A DNA stretch of 38,619 bases from contig PKTY01000387.1 of the NCBI GenBank assembly GCA_002869725.1, positions 1-38,619 of the forward strand, read 5' to 3'. This document shows, piece by piece, positions 28,689-37,398 of this stretch (within the stretch, counting starts at the first letter, position 1; every line of letters begins with the position of its first letter). This DNA comes from Desulfuromonas sp. GTDB taxonomy: Bacteria; Desulfobacterota; Desulfuromonadia; Desulfuromonadales; BM103. The notes below the pieces were generated by a model. That model was given only the letters and a program-made list of their open reading frames with translations, ran no database searches and was not told the DNA's origin. Position numbers and translations under genes: made by a program.

Positions 28689-30856
28689 CGCGACTTGTGA
28701 GCCGGCCGGGGCCGACGAGAGGCACCGGGAGATCGTGGTCTGCTCTCATGGTCGAGCAACCGGAAATCTATTTCACGACGATCCTGGTCAACCTTGTGAA
28801 CCAGAACCTCAACCTCACCGCCGATCTCAAAGATGCGACGACGGTTCATACCGACCAGGCGATGACGCTCCTCCTCATACTGGTAGAAATCATCCTCGAG
28901 GGTCGAGACGTGAACCAACCCCTCGACAAAAAAAACCTCGAGCTCGACAAAAAACCCGAACGGCTGCACCGAAGTGACCAATCCAGAAAAGGTCTCGCCA
29001 ACCTTTCCGGCCATGAACTGGCACTTCTTGAGGTTGACTATGTCCCGCTCCGCCTCCATGGCCCTCCGCTCAGCCAAAGAGGCCTGCTGCGCCAACTCTT
29101 CGAGGCGAGTATCGACCGGTCCCTTCCCCCCCGCTTTGGTGGCCAGACGCTGTTTTAGTATCCGGTGAACCAGCAGGTCAGGATAACGTCTGATCGGCGA
29201 GGTGAAGTGACAGTAGCTGTCGGAAGCCAGGCCGAAATGGCCGCGGTTGACCGTCGAGTAGCAGGCCTGCGGCAGGCTGCGCAACAACACATGGTTGATC
29301 ACCCGCTCTTCTGGCAGACCGCCAACCCGATCGAGGAGAGCCTGTAAAATTCCCGGTTTAATCCCTTCACTGGGGATGGCGATCCCCTGATTGAACCAGG
29401 CGATGAACTCCTGAAATGCGCTTAATTTTTCAGGGCTCGGCGCGTCATGAACCCTGAAGACCAGAGGGATTCGCTCACTTTCCAGCCAGCTGGCCACCGC
29501 CTCATTGGCCGCCATCATGAACTCCTCGATCAGACGGTGGGCAAGATTGCGCTCGGCACGCACGATGTTTTCCGGTCGGCCCTGCAGATCGAGCAGGATG
29601 TCGGCCTCGGGGAGGTCAAAATCGAGACTGCCCCGCTCCCTCCGCCGCTGGATGCGTAGCTTGGCCAGGCGAGCCATGGCTACGAGATCGTCCATTCGCT
29701 CCGCTTGCCGGTCAACGGCTTGCGACTCTTTGTCGACCAGGGCAGCGGCCACTTCGCTGTAGGTCAGCCTGGCCCGGCTACGGATCACCGCTGGATAAAA
29801 ACTGGTGGCAGTTCGCCGACCAGCATCATCGAAGTCAAGCTGTGCCACCATCACCAACCGCTCGACGTCCGGGTTCAACGAGCAGATTCCGTTACTGAGG
29901 CTCTCGGGGAGCATCGGCAGACAGACGCCGGGGAAATAGACACTGGTCCCGCGCTCCCTGGCTTCCCGGTCGATGGCGCTCCCCGGCTTGACATAGTGGG
30001 CCACATCGGCAATAGCGACCAGTAGCCGATAACCATGACCGTTCAAAGTCTCAATGGCCACGGCATCATCAAAGTCTTTGGCAGACTCGCCATCGATGGT
30101 CACAAAGGGGGTTTGCCGCAGATCCCTGCGACCAGGCCAGTCGGTCTCAAGGACCGATCCGGGGATATGCCGCGCTTCTTTCAGACAGGAGAGACCGAAC
30201 TGGGCGGGGAGACCAAATCGGACTGCCGCGACCCGAACCTCAACCTGAGGGTCGTCGGGTGCACCAAGCACCTCGACAACTTGTGCCAGGGCCGCGCGAG
30301 AACGTTCGGGGTACTGGGTAATCTCGGCGATCACCATCTGGCCGGGTCTGGCTCCGCCGCTAGCCTCCGGAGGGATCAACAGATCGTCGTGCAGCTTGGG
30401 ATCGGCCGGAACCAGGTAGCCAACCCCCCGACCGAGTTCATAACGGCCAACCACCTGGCGCAGGGCCCGTTGTTCAACACGAATAACACGACCTTCCGGC
30501 TTACCGGTTCGTCGGCCTCGCTCCATGCGGGCAACCACCCGATCGCCATGCATGGCAGGCCGCACATAACGGGCAGGGACGAACAGGTCCGCCCCCCCTT
30601 TAGCCGGGGTCACAAAACCGTACCCCTCACGATGCAGGCTAAGCGTACCGACCACCAGGCTGACCTTGTCGGGAAGAGCGAAACGTCCCCCCTTGAGTTG
30701 CACCAGGCTGCCGTCCCGCACCAACCCCTTGAGAATGCGTCCGATCTCTCTACGACCCGAGGCGTTGAGGTCGAACTCCGTCTGAAGTTCCTTCAGACTG
30801 ACCGGGCGATTAGCCCGTCGACTGAACAGTTCGAGGATGTCCTTGAGATCGGTCAC
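28685..30856 (-). CDS. rnr: Ribonuclease R
   Basis: 'VTIDGESAKDFDDAVAIETLNGHGYRLLVAIADVAHYVKPGSAIDREARERGTSVYFPGVCLPMLPESLSNGICSLNP', cold-shock and S1 domains, basic C-terminal tail. Start assumed at GTG near 30856. Confidence 0.92.
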   Translation of the reverse strand: MTDLKDILELFSRRANRPVSLKELQTEFDLNASGRREIGRILKGLVRDGSLVQLKGGRFALPDKVSLVVGTLSLHREGYGFVTPAKGGADLFVPARYVRPAMHGDRVVARMERGRRTGKPEGRVIRVEQRALRQVVGRYELGRGVGYLVPADPKLHDDLLIPPEASGGARPGQMVIAEITQYPERSRAALAQVVEVLGAPDDPQVEVRVAAVRFGLPAQFGLSCLKEARHIPGSVLETDWPGRRDLRQTPFVTIDGESAKDFDDAVAIETLNGHGYRLLVAIADVAHYVKPGSAIDREARERGTSVYFPGVCLPMLPESLSNGICSLNPDVERLVMVAQLDFDDAGRRTATSFYPAVIRSRARLTYSEVAAALVDKESQAVDRQAERMDDLVAMARLAKLRIQRRRERGSLDFDLPEADILLDLQGRPENIVRAERNLAHRLIEEFMMAANEAVASWLESERIPLVFRVHDAPSPEKLSAFQEFIAWFNQGIAIPSEGIKPGILQALLDRVGGLPEERVINHVLLRSLPQACYSTVNRGHFGLASDSYCHFTSPIRRYPDLLVHRILKQRLATKAGGKGPVDTRLEELAQQASLAERRAMEAERDIVNLKKCQFMAGKVGETFSGLVTSVQPFGFFVELEVFFVEGLVHVSTLEDDFYQYEEERHRLVGMNRRRIFEIGGEVEVLVHKVDQDRREIDFRLLDHESRPRSPGASRRPRPAHKSR

Positions 30857-30888
30857 CAGATTTCTCACTCCAGGGTTGCCGGTCACAC

Positions 30889-30924
30889 AAAAGCGCCCCC
30901 ACATCTCTGACGAATGGGGGGCGC
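30889..30924 (-). terminator. Putative rho-independent terminator between parM-like gene and rnr
   Basis: Minus strand GCGCCCCCCATTCGTCAGAGATGTGGGGGCGCTTTT: GC-rich hairpin followed by TTTT, just after the actin-like gene stop. Confidence 0.6.
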
Positions 30925-30930
30925 CCTGGC

Positions 30931-31986
30931 TCAGACCTTTGGAGATTCCGGCACCTTGGGAGGAGCACTCCCCCGTGCCCAGATGTGCTGACCAAACTTG
31001 TGATAGCCATGAACATTGAACAGACGCATATCGGCTTCAGGGTCGACTTCGAGAACTTCTCCATTCAAAAGGGGCTTGAGATATTTGGATAACACAGCCC
31101 CACCGCCACCGGTGATCACCATGGCATCGATATCCCAGTCATCGACCCACAGACGATCGATTTCATTGGCAATCGAGGTCGCCAGCTGGTTGAAGACCTG
31201 CTCCGACAAACCCTTGAGATCGTAGACCTTGCCACGGATTTTGATATTCCCCTTATCGATGGCTTCGAACAGCCGGTAGAGCTCGACATTGACACCGCTG
31301 TTTTCACGAAGTTTGGTGGCAATCACGTTGAATGCCCGGGCAATCCCGGAATCGGTGGTGCGGCTGCCACGCTCCGAATAACGCATCTTGTCAGAAATGG
31401 TGTAATCAGAGGTGCGGAAACCGACATCGATGATGCCGATCTTCTCTTTGACCAGCCGTTTGTCACTGAGTTCCCCCTGCTCGTTGAGCATCAGGTTGAA
31501 CAACGAACCGAAGGGCTGTGGTATCACCCTGACCTTGTCGATCTTGATCGACTTCTCCTCGCGCTTGCCAGAAGCATCGGTCAGGGCCAGTTTGTGCTCG
31601 CCAACCAGCAGCTTGGCGAGTTCATCTTTGTGAGTGCGATAGGAACCGATGGGCAGCCCGGTCACCAGGTTGACCGGAACAAACCCCTTGACCATTTTGG
31701 CCGCAGACGCCAGGGCGAAAACCTTGGCGAACTTGCTGATGAACTGGGCCTGGTCGAGGGTAAAGAAACGCACATTACTCTGCCGCTCTGCCAGCTCACC
31801 GACAAAATAGGATTTGCCGTCAACTTCGATCTGTAAATGGGCCTGACCTCGGGTTTCCTCCCCGAGAAGCGCTTCCCGGAACTGAAGATCCGTCGATTCC
31901 CCGAGCACCGATTTGAAAATCAGGTTCTGAATGCCGTCGGTCGCTTTGGTGAAACCGAACCCAATATCAATACCGAGAATTTCCAC
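30931..31986 (-). CDS. ParM/StbA-family actin-like protein
   Basis: 'MEILGIDIGFGFTKATDG', 'IGIIDVGFRTSDYTISDKM' phosphate-2-like loop, 'DIDAMVITGGGGAVLSKYLKPLL' adenosine motif. Confidence 0.85.
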   Translation of the reverse strand: MEILGIDIGFGFTKATDGIQNLIFKSVLGESTDLQFREALLGEETRGQAHLQIEVDGKSYFVGELAERQSNVRFFTLDQAQFISKFAKVFALASAAKMVKGFVPVNLVTGLPIGSYRTHKDELAKLLVGEHKLALTDASGKREEKSIKIDKVRVIPQPFGSLFNLMLNEQGELSDKRLVKEKIGIIDVGFRTSDYTISDKMRYSERGSRTTDSGIARAFNVIATKLRENSGVNVELYRLFEAIDKGNIKIRGKVYDLKGLSEQVFNQLATSIANEIDRLWVDDWDIDAMVITGGGGAVLSKYLKPLLNGEVLEVDPEADMRLFNVHGYHKFGQHIWARGSAPPKVPESPKV

Positions 31987-32124
31987 TGTTCACCTCCATG
32001 ATGAGTTGCACGCACAAAACCAAGCTGCATCAACTATAGGTAATCACTGAAGTGGATGCAAGGAGTTCTCGTCAATGTTTGCAGTCTTCCGAGAGAGAAT
32101 CATTGCCCCGCGCGTTTAACTCTC

Positions 32125-32778
32125 TTAGCCGTTTCTCCGCAAAAAAATCTCCCTGGCCAGGTCACTGTCGACGGCAAACTCGGAATTGCCGACTTTAAAG
32201 ATGAACGCCGGATAATGACGGATCAGCGACAGGACGTTGCCGGGCAACACCCCCATGCTCATCAGTTTCTGCATCTTGCTGACATCTGTGGCAGCCAGGT
32301 AGGCAATTTCCCCACTCTCACCGGCCTTGAACTCGGTCAACGCCACGACGCCAACCTCCCCTTCCTCGCGGGCTTGCTGGCAACAGGTTCCTGGAGGTAT
32401 CGGCTTACCATGTGGGCAGGTTGTCGGATGATTGAGCAGGGTGCAGATCTTGGTATCGACCCCATGGTGCAAGAGGTGTTCAAACTCGCAGGCACGCTCA
32501 TCGGCTGAGGCATCCTTGATATCGAGGATGTCCATCATCAACCGTTCTGCCAGGCGATGCCTTCTAACGGTCATGCGGGCCTCCTCGCGCCCTTCGCGAC
32601 GTAACAGGACCCGCTCGCCACGGATCTCGACATAAGCCAGGCGGCTCAGTTCGGCAAGGGCTTCATCGTCTGCCGTAATTTTCAAGTCCTCGAAATGAGC
32701 AGCATCGTCTTCTCCCTCAACCGTAACAATCCACAAAGTCTCCAGGATCTCTTCAGCTCGCGCTGACACTTTCATCAA
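32125..32778 (-). CDS. DtxR/MntR-family metal-dependent regulator with C-terminal FeoA/SH3-like domain
   Basis: 'LAELSRLAYVEIRGERVLLRREGREEARMTVRRHRLAERLMMDIL..ADERACEFEHLLHHGVDTKICTLLNHPTTCPHGKPIPPG' plus C-term 'KMQKLMSMGVLPGNVLSLIRHYPAFIFKVGNSEFAVDSDLAREIFL'. Confidence 0.88.
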   Translation of the reverse strand: MMKVSARAEEILETLWIVTVEGEDDAAHFEDLKITADDEALAELSRLAYVEIRGERVLLRREGREEARMTVRRHRLAERLMMDILDIKDASADERACEFEHLLHHGVDTKICTLLNHPTTCPHGKPIPPGTCCQQAREEGEVGVVALTEFKAGESGEIAYLAATDVSKMQKLMSMGVLPGNVLSLIRHYPAFIFKVGNSEFAVDSDLAREIFLRRNG

Positions 32779-32820
32779 TTCGTTCCTTTCAGTGATTGAT
32801 ATTATTTTGCAAGCGTCGGG

Positions 32821-33012
32821 TCATTGGTCATCGTCCTTGGACACCCACTTACCGAAGCCGTGCGTCCAAGCTCCCTCTTGCCCGTCCAAGGGGTTCTCCT
32901 GTCCACAGTAGGGGCAGTGAATCTTGCGACAACCCCCTCGACCACAAGCACCACATCCTTTGCTCTTCATCATGTCTGGAGTCAGCTCATTCCCACAAAA
33001 ACGGCAGTTCAC
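32821..33012 (-). CDS. Small Cys-rich (zinc-ribbon-like) protein translationally coupled to feoB
   Basis: 63 aa MNCRFCGNELTPDMMKSKGCGACGRGGCRKIHCPYCGQENPLDGQEGAWTHGFGKWVSKDDDQ. GTG start overlaps the feoB TGA (GTGA). Confidence 0.78.
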   Translation of the reverse strand: MNCRFCGNELTPDMMKSKGCGACGRGGCRKIHCPYCGQENPLDGQEGAWTHGFGKWVSKDDDQ

Positions 33013-34958
33013 GACAGTATCCCCGTGACCAGCAAAACCCGGTTCAAAGTATAACCGACTCCAAACGCCAGTGCGGTCACCAGCAGGAAAATGGCCGTTG
33101 ACACTTTCCAGCCACGCTCCTTCTGCATAATCAAGAACTGAGCAACACAGGGGACAAACAGAGTCAGAGTAACGGCGGCAACAGTCAGCTGAACCGGGTT
33201 GAGCAGGCCGTTGGTCTGCAGGTCATAGAGGCCTGCAGCACCAAAATCTCGTCGAAAAAACCCGAGGATGAAGGCAGCCGAGGCCTCGGCCGGCAGCCCG
33301 AGCGCCGCCATCACCGGGCGCATGCCCCGTACCAGACCATCAAGCAGCCCGCTGAGCTTCCCCGCCCACAAAATTACCGAAGCAACCATAAAGAGAGGGA
33401 AGATTTCCAGAAAATACCACTTCATGCGGGTCAACGTTTTGACCAGGACGTTGCGCAGTTGCGGAAGGCGCATCGGGGGAAGCTCCATGTAAAACATCGG
33501 CCGCTCACCGGGAACCACTTGCGCCGCCAGCAGGCCGACCAGCAGAAAGACACCGCACATGGTCGCCATCCAGACCAGCAATGAGCCGCTGACCCCGGAG
33601 AGCAGGCCGAGAATCACCCCCATCTGGGCGCTACAGGGGATGGCCAACGCCAGCAGTAGAGTGGAAATAATCCGCTCGCGCTTGGTCTCCAGGGTGCGGG
33701 TTACAACCGTGGCCATGGTGTCACACCCGAAACCGAGGACCATGGGAATGACCGCCCGTCCATTCAGTCCAATCTTCTTGAAAAGTCGATCGACCAGCAT
33801 CGCCAGGCGCGGGAAATAGCCGCTGTCCTCGATCATGGCAAAGGCAATAAAAAAAGTGCCGACGATCGGCAGGATGATCGCCACCGCGTAACGCACCCCA
33901 AGGGTGAACAGCCCATATTCGCCAACCAACAGTTCGTTCAGCCAGTACCAGGGGATATAGCGGTTGGCCAGACCAATGGCCCAGGGGTTAAGGTATTCCT
34001 CGAAAATCGATCCTTCCAGAAAATCGACAATGGTTCCGGCACCGAATCCTCCGACAAACTGATAAAGTCCGAAGTAGAGGATCAGCAATAGCAACGGCAC
34101 ACCGGTCCAGGGACTCATGGTCACGGATGAAAGTTGCTCGGCAAATGACGGCCGAGCCTCGGTGTCCTGAGTAATCACCTCATCGAGCAGCCCCTTGCAG
34201 ATCCGCCGCCGCTCAAGGTTGATCCGCAAGTTCAGGTCGACCCGACGCTCGAAAATGATCTCGTTGAGACACTTCTCGATGAGGGCAAACTGCTCTTTTT
34301 CAGCATTGCTGACCCGACCGAGAATCTCTTGGTCACGCTGCAGCATCAGCAGGGCCAGGCTGCGCTTGTCGATGATGTAGTGCGCTTTCATCAACGCCTC
34401 GAGGCGCCGCAGGTCTTTGTCGAGGTCGCTGGCATAAACAAAGCGGGTCCGCTCACCGCCGTAGCCGGCAATTGCCTCGCGGAATTCTGCTAAACCGCGT
34501 TTACGGGCGATCGCCGCGCCGACCACCGGAATCTGAAGCTTTTCGCGCAGCAGCGGGATATTGATCCCCATACCCAGCCGTTCAGCCTCATCGATAATAT
34601 TGACCAGAAGAAGAAGCGGCAGCCCTGCCTCAATCAACTGCAGAGTCATCGGCAACATCCGCTCGAGGTTGCGGGCATCGACCACATGCACCACCAGGAA
34701 GGGACGCTCCTCAAGAAGGATCTGCCTGGCAACTCTCTCCTCCTCGGTAATCGGCAACAGGGAATACATGCCCGGTGTGTCGAGGACCGCGTAGCGCTCT
34801 CCGGCAATCTCACATTGCCCCCGGGACACTTCCACCGATGTCCCTGGATAATTTGAGACCGATGTATAGGCGCCGGTCAGGGTGTTAAACACCACACTCT
34901 TTCCGACGTTGGGATTACCGACCAGAATAATCTTCTTTTCGGGCTGCTGTTCAGCCAT
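33009..34958 (-). CDS. feoB: Ferrous iron transporter FeoB
   Basis: 'KIILVGNPNVGKSVVFNTLTGAYTSVSNYPGTSVEVSRGQ', 'VLDTPGMYSLLPITEEERVARQIL', 'VIPMVLGFGCDTMATVVTRTLETKRERIISTLLLALAIPCSAQMGVI'. Confidence 0.96.
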   Translation of the reverse strand: MAEQQPEKKIILVGNPNVGKSVVFNTLTGAYTSVSNYPGTSVEVSRGQCEIAGERYAVLDTPGMYSLLPITEEERVARQILLEERPFLVVHVVDARNLERMLPMTLQLIEAGLPLLLLVNIIDEAERLGMGINIPLLREKLQIPVVGAAIARKRGLAEFREAIAGYGGERTRFVYASDLDKDLRRLEALMKAHYIIDKRSLALLMLQRDQEILGRVSNAEKEQFALIEKCLNEIIFERRVDLNLRINLERRRICKGLLDEVITQDTEARPSFAEQLSSVTMSPWTGVPLLLLILYFGLYQFVGGFGAGTIVDFLEGSIFEEYLNPWAIGLANRYIPWYWLNELLVGEYGLFTLGVRYAVAIILPIVGTFFIAFAMIEDSGYFPRLAMLVDRLFKKIGLNGRAVIPMVLGFGCDTMATVVTRTLETKRERIISTLLLALAIPCSAQMGVILGLLSGVSGSLLVWMATMCGVFLLVGLLAAQVVPGERPMFYMELPPMRLPQLRNVLVKTLTRMKWYFLEIFPLFMVASVILWAGKLSGLLDGLVRGMRPVMAALGLPAEASAAFILGFFRRDFGAAGLYDLQTNGLLNPVQLTVAAVTLTLFVPCVAQFLIMQKERGWKVSTAIFLLVTALAFGVGYTLNRVLLVTGILS

Positions 34959-34985
34959 TCTCGACTCCAAACTTTCCAGTGTTTT

Positions 34986-35000
34986 TGATAATCATTTTCA
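34986..35000 (-). promoter_or_regulatory. Fur box (7-1-7) upstream of feoB
   Basis: TGATAATCATTTTCA matches the 7-1-7 form TGATAATNATTATCA with one mismatch, about 28 nt before the feoB start. Confidence 0.8.
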
Positions 35001-35023
35001 CAATGTTCCTCAAAAAAAAAGGC

Positions 35024-35461
35024 TTAGCCACAATCGTTGCACAAGCCGTACAGTTCAAGACGGTGATTCTCAATGGTGAAGCCGTGCTCGATAGCCACCT
35101 TGTGTTGCAACTCTTCGATCTGAGAGTTCTCGAACTCAACGATCTTGCCACAGCCTGTACAGATCAGATGATCATGGTGCTCATCTCGAGCCACCGACTC
35201 GTAGCGGGTCTGACCATCACCGAAATGCCGCTGCTGGGCAATACCGCATTCGGCAAACAGACGCAAGGTGCGGTAGACAGTTGCGTATCCGATACTCGGG
35301 TGCTTTTTGCGCAGCCGCAGATAGAGCTCTTCCGTAGAGAAATGACGTCCATCGCCAAGGAACTCATCAAGAACAAGTTCACGTTGACGGGTCGACTTAA
35401 GCCCCTGCCCGGCCAGGTAGGCACGAAACTCCTGACGTGCCTTGTTATTGACTTTATTCAT
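35024..35461 (-). CDS. fur: Fur-family ferric uptake regulator
   Basis: 'LKSTRQRELVLDEFLGDGRHFSTEELYLRLRKKHPSIGYATVYRTLRLFAECGIA', 'HHDHLICTGCGKIVEFEN', C-terminal CNDCG. Confidence 0.93.
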   Translation of the reverse strand: MNKVNNKARQEFRAYLAGQGLKSTRQRELVLDEFLGDGRHFSTEELYLRLRKKHPSIGYATVYRTLRLFAECGIAQQRHFGDGQTRYESVARDEHHDHLICTGCGKIVEFENSQIEELQHKVAIEHGFTIENHRLELYGLCNDCG

Positions 35462-35473
35462 ACCACACCCAAA

Positions 35474-35488
35474 TGAAATCGAATTTCA
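35474..35488 (-). promoter_or_regulatory. Fur-box-like 7-1-7 palindrome upstream of fur (possible autoregulation)
   Basis: TGAAATC-G-AATTTCA, near-perfect palindrome 13-27 nt before the fur start. Confidence 0.5.
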
Positions 35489-35547
35489 ATTTAATCTAGA
35501 GGGACAGCGGAAGTCAAGGTCAAAATGACAGAGAGGGTTAGCCCACT

Positions 35548-35560
35548 GGGGGGGGGGGGG
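35548..35560. repeat. Homopolymeric tract of 13 G (C on the minus strand) between ccdA and fur
   Basis: Read directly: cccact + 13 g + acattcc. Confidence 0.9.
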
Positions 35561-35572
35561 ACATTCCATGAT

Positions 35573-36319
35573 CTATCCTGAAGGAGGCATGACCTGGTAA
35601 AGGTAGATAGTTAACTGTCCCATCAACCCGAACATCAACATAATACCGACCAGCATCAGCAATAACCCGGTGAAAATCTCGATCAAGCGGATATGCTTGC
35701 GGAAACGGTTGAAGGCAACCAAAAACTGATGAAAAAGCAGGCCGGATAGCAAAAAAGGCAGGCCAAGCCCCAGAGAGTACACGGTCAGTAATGCGATCCC
35801 TTTGCCGGCCTGGCCGGTTGTGGCGGCAATCATCAGGATTGAGGCGAGTATGGGGCCGATGCAGGGGGTCCATCCGGCAGCAAAGGCTATTCCGACCAGG
35901 ATGGTCCCCAGGTAACCGCTCGGCTTACGATGGAGATTGATACGTTTTTCGCCGAGGAGCAGGCCAAAATGAAACAGCCCGGAGATATGAACTCCGAACA
36001 GGAAAATCAGCAGGCCTCCAATCCGCTCGACCCAGTGCAGGCTTTCGCGCAGATGTTGCTGGAACTGGGCCGAGGCAACCCCGGCAATCGCCCCGAGCAG
36101 AACAAAAACCAGGCTGAAACCGAAGATGAAACAGAGTGCGTGGCGCAGAACTGTCAGACGCACCTTGGCGGAAGGGTGCTCGTCCTGCAGTTGAGCAAAA
36201 GAAAGTCCGGTAATATAGGTCAGATAGGACGGAATCAGCGGCAGAACACACGGCGAGAAGAAGGACAAGATTCCGGCGGTCAAGGCAATCCACAGAGTGA
36301 TGTCGCTACTGGCTGTCAA
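35573..36319 (-). CDS. ccdA: Cytochrome c biogenesis/disulfide reductase transmembrane protein CcdA
   Basis: 'ALTAGILSFFSPCVLPLIPSYLTYITGLSF' and 'GIAFAAGWTPCIGPILASILMIAA' conserved Cys motifs. Confidence 0.94.
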   Translation of the reverse strand: MTASSDITLWIALTAGILSFFSPCVLPLIPSYLTYITGLSFAQLQDEHPSAKVRLTVLRHALCFIFGFSLVFVLLGAIAGVASAQFQQHLRESLHWVERIGGLLIFLFGVHISGLFHFGLLLGEKRINLHRKPSGYLGTILVGIAFAAGWTPCIGPILASILMIAATTGQAGKGIALLTVYSLGLGLPFLLSGLLFHQFLVAFNRFRKHIRLIEIFTGLLLMLVGIMLMFGLMGQLTIYLYQVMPPSG

Positions 36320-36328
36320 GTGCTGTCC

Positions 36329-36868
36329 CTATAGCAATTCGCGAAAATAGGTGACCGTATCCGGGTCAGCCCAGTCAAATGCGCCGATTACCTTGTCATC
36401 AATGATACCATCCTTGCGGACCACAAAAGTCTCAGGGAATTTGTAAACCCCATAACGTTTCTGCACCACCGCCCGATCATCTAGAAGAATCGGGAATGAA
36501 TGAGATGAGCTCTGCAGAAAACGGTCAACCGCCTGGCGCCCGTTCTGCTCGACATTGACCGCCAGAATCACGAAATTCTCGCCATTCATCAAGCGGTTCA
36601 GCTTTTCCATGGAAGGCATCTCAGCACGACATGGTGGGCACCAGGTTGCCCAGAAGTTGACCAGCACCAACTTGCCCCGTAGTTCCGACAAAGTGTAGCT
36701 GCTCCCATCGAAGGCAGACAGGGTGAAATCAGGCGCCAGCTTACCGACTTCAGCCGTCGAACCAGCCGGCTCTTGGGGTGAGCTGGAACTGCCAGAAAAG
36801 CCGAGATAGAGCCCGCCTGCTATTAAAATCAGCACAACCGCCAGTAGTGCAATCTGCCGCATAATCAC
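36329..36868 (-). CDS. TlpA/ResA-like membrane-anchored thioredoxin-family protein
   Basis: N-terminal TM; 'APDFTLSAFDGSSYTLSELRGKLVLVNFWATWCPPCRAEMPSMEKL'. Confidence 0.93.
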   Translation of the reverse strand: MIMRQIALLAVVLILIAGGLYLGFSGSSSSPQEPAGSTAEVGKLAPDFTLSAFDGSSYTLSELRGKLVLVNFWATWCPPCRAEMPSMEKLNRLMNGENFVILAVNVEQNGRQAVDRFLQSSSHSFPILLDDRAVVQKRYGVYKFPETFVVRKDGIIDDKVIGAFDWADPDTVTYFRELL

Positions 36869-36926
36869 CTTTCATATCTGACAACGGAGGAGAGAGGCAC
36901 CTTTTTAACCGACCGTCAGATAACTG

Positions 36927-37385
36927 TCAATCTTCATATCCCTGCCCGCGCGCCACGCGAAACGTCGAACTGAAACGGGCGAAGACTTGCCCCTGTTCCC
37001 CAACCAGTTGCGCCTGACCGTAGAAGGTCCGACCTTGCGAACCGGTAACTTCGGCCTCGGCTGTTACCAGGCCGGAAAGAACCGGAGCCATAAACTGTGT
37101 TAACAGTTCGGTTGTCGCAAAGATCGTCCCTGCCGGCAGCAGGCTCTTGATCGCCATGGCCACCGCCGTATCGGCCAGAGTGACCATAGCCCCGCCATGC
37201 ATTACACCGCCACCGTTGGCCAGCTTGACACGAAACGGCAAAGTCAGCACCGCCCGTCCCGCTTCGGACGACTCGATCTGTAAGCCGATCAACTGCTCAA
37301 ATGGGGCCGTGTCGACCCAGCCGTCCAAACGAAACTGCTCTTGTCCCTGGTTGCGCAAGGCTTCAGGATCATCGTGAAGTTTCAC
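36927..37385 (-). CDS. PaaI-family hotdog-fold thioesterase
   Basis: 'KLANGGGVMHGGAMVTLADTAVAMAIKSLLPAGTIFATTELLTQFMAPVLSGLVTAEAEVT'. Start at GTG 37383-37385. Confidence 0.87.
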   Translation of the reverse strand: MKLHDDPEALRNQGQEQFRLDGWVDTAPFEQLIGLQIESSEAGRAVLTLPFRVKLANGGGVMHGGAMVTLADTAVAMAIKSLLPAGTIFATTELLTQFMAPVLSGLVTAEAEVTGSQGRTFYGQAQLVGEQGQVFARFSSTFRVARGQGYED

Positions 37386-37398
37386 GTTAAAAACTCCT

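Noticed and set aside
35538-35873. Alternative minus-strand ORF through the poly-G tract overlapping the ccdA 3' end
   Set aside because: The ccdA frame has clear TM and motif content; the alternative frame is arbitrary translation of the G/C run.
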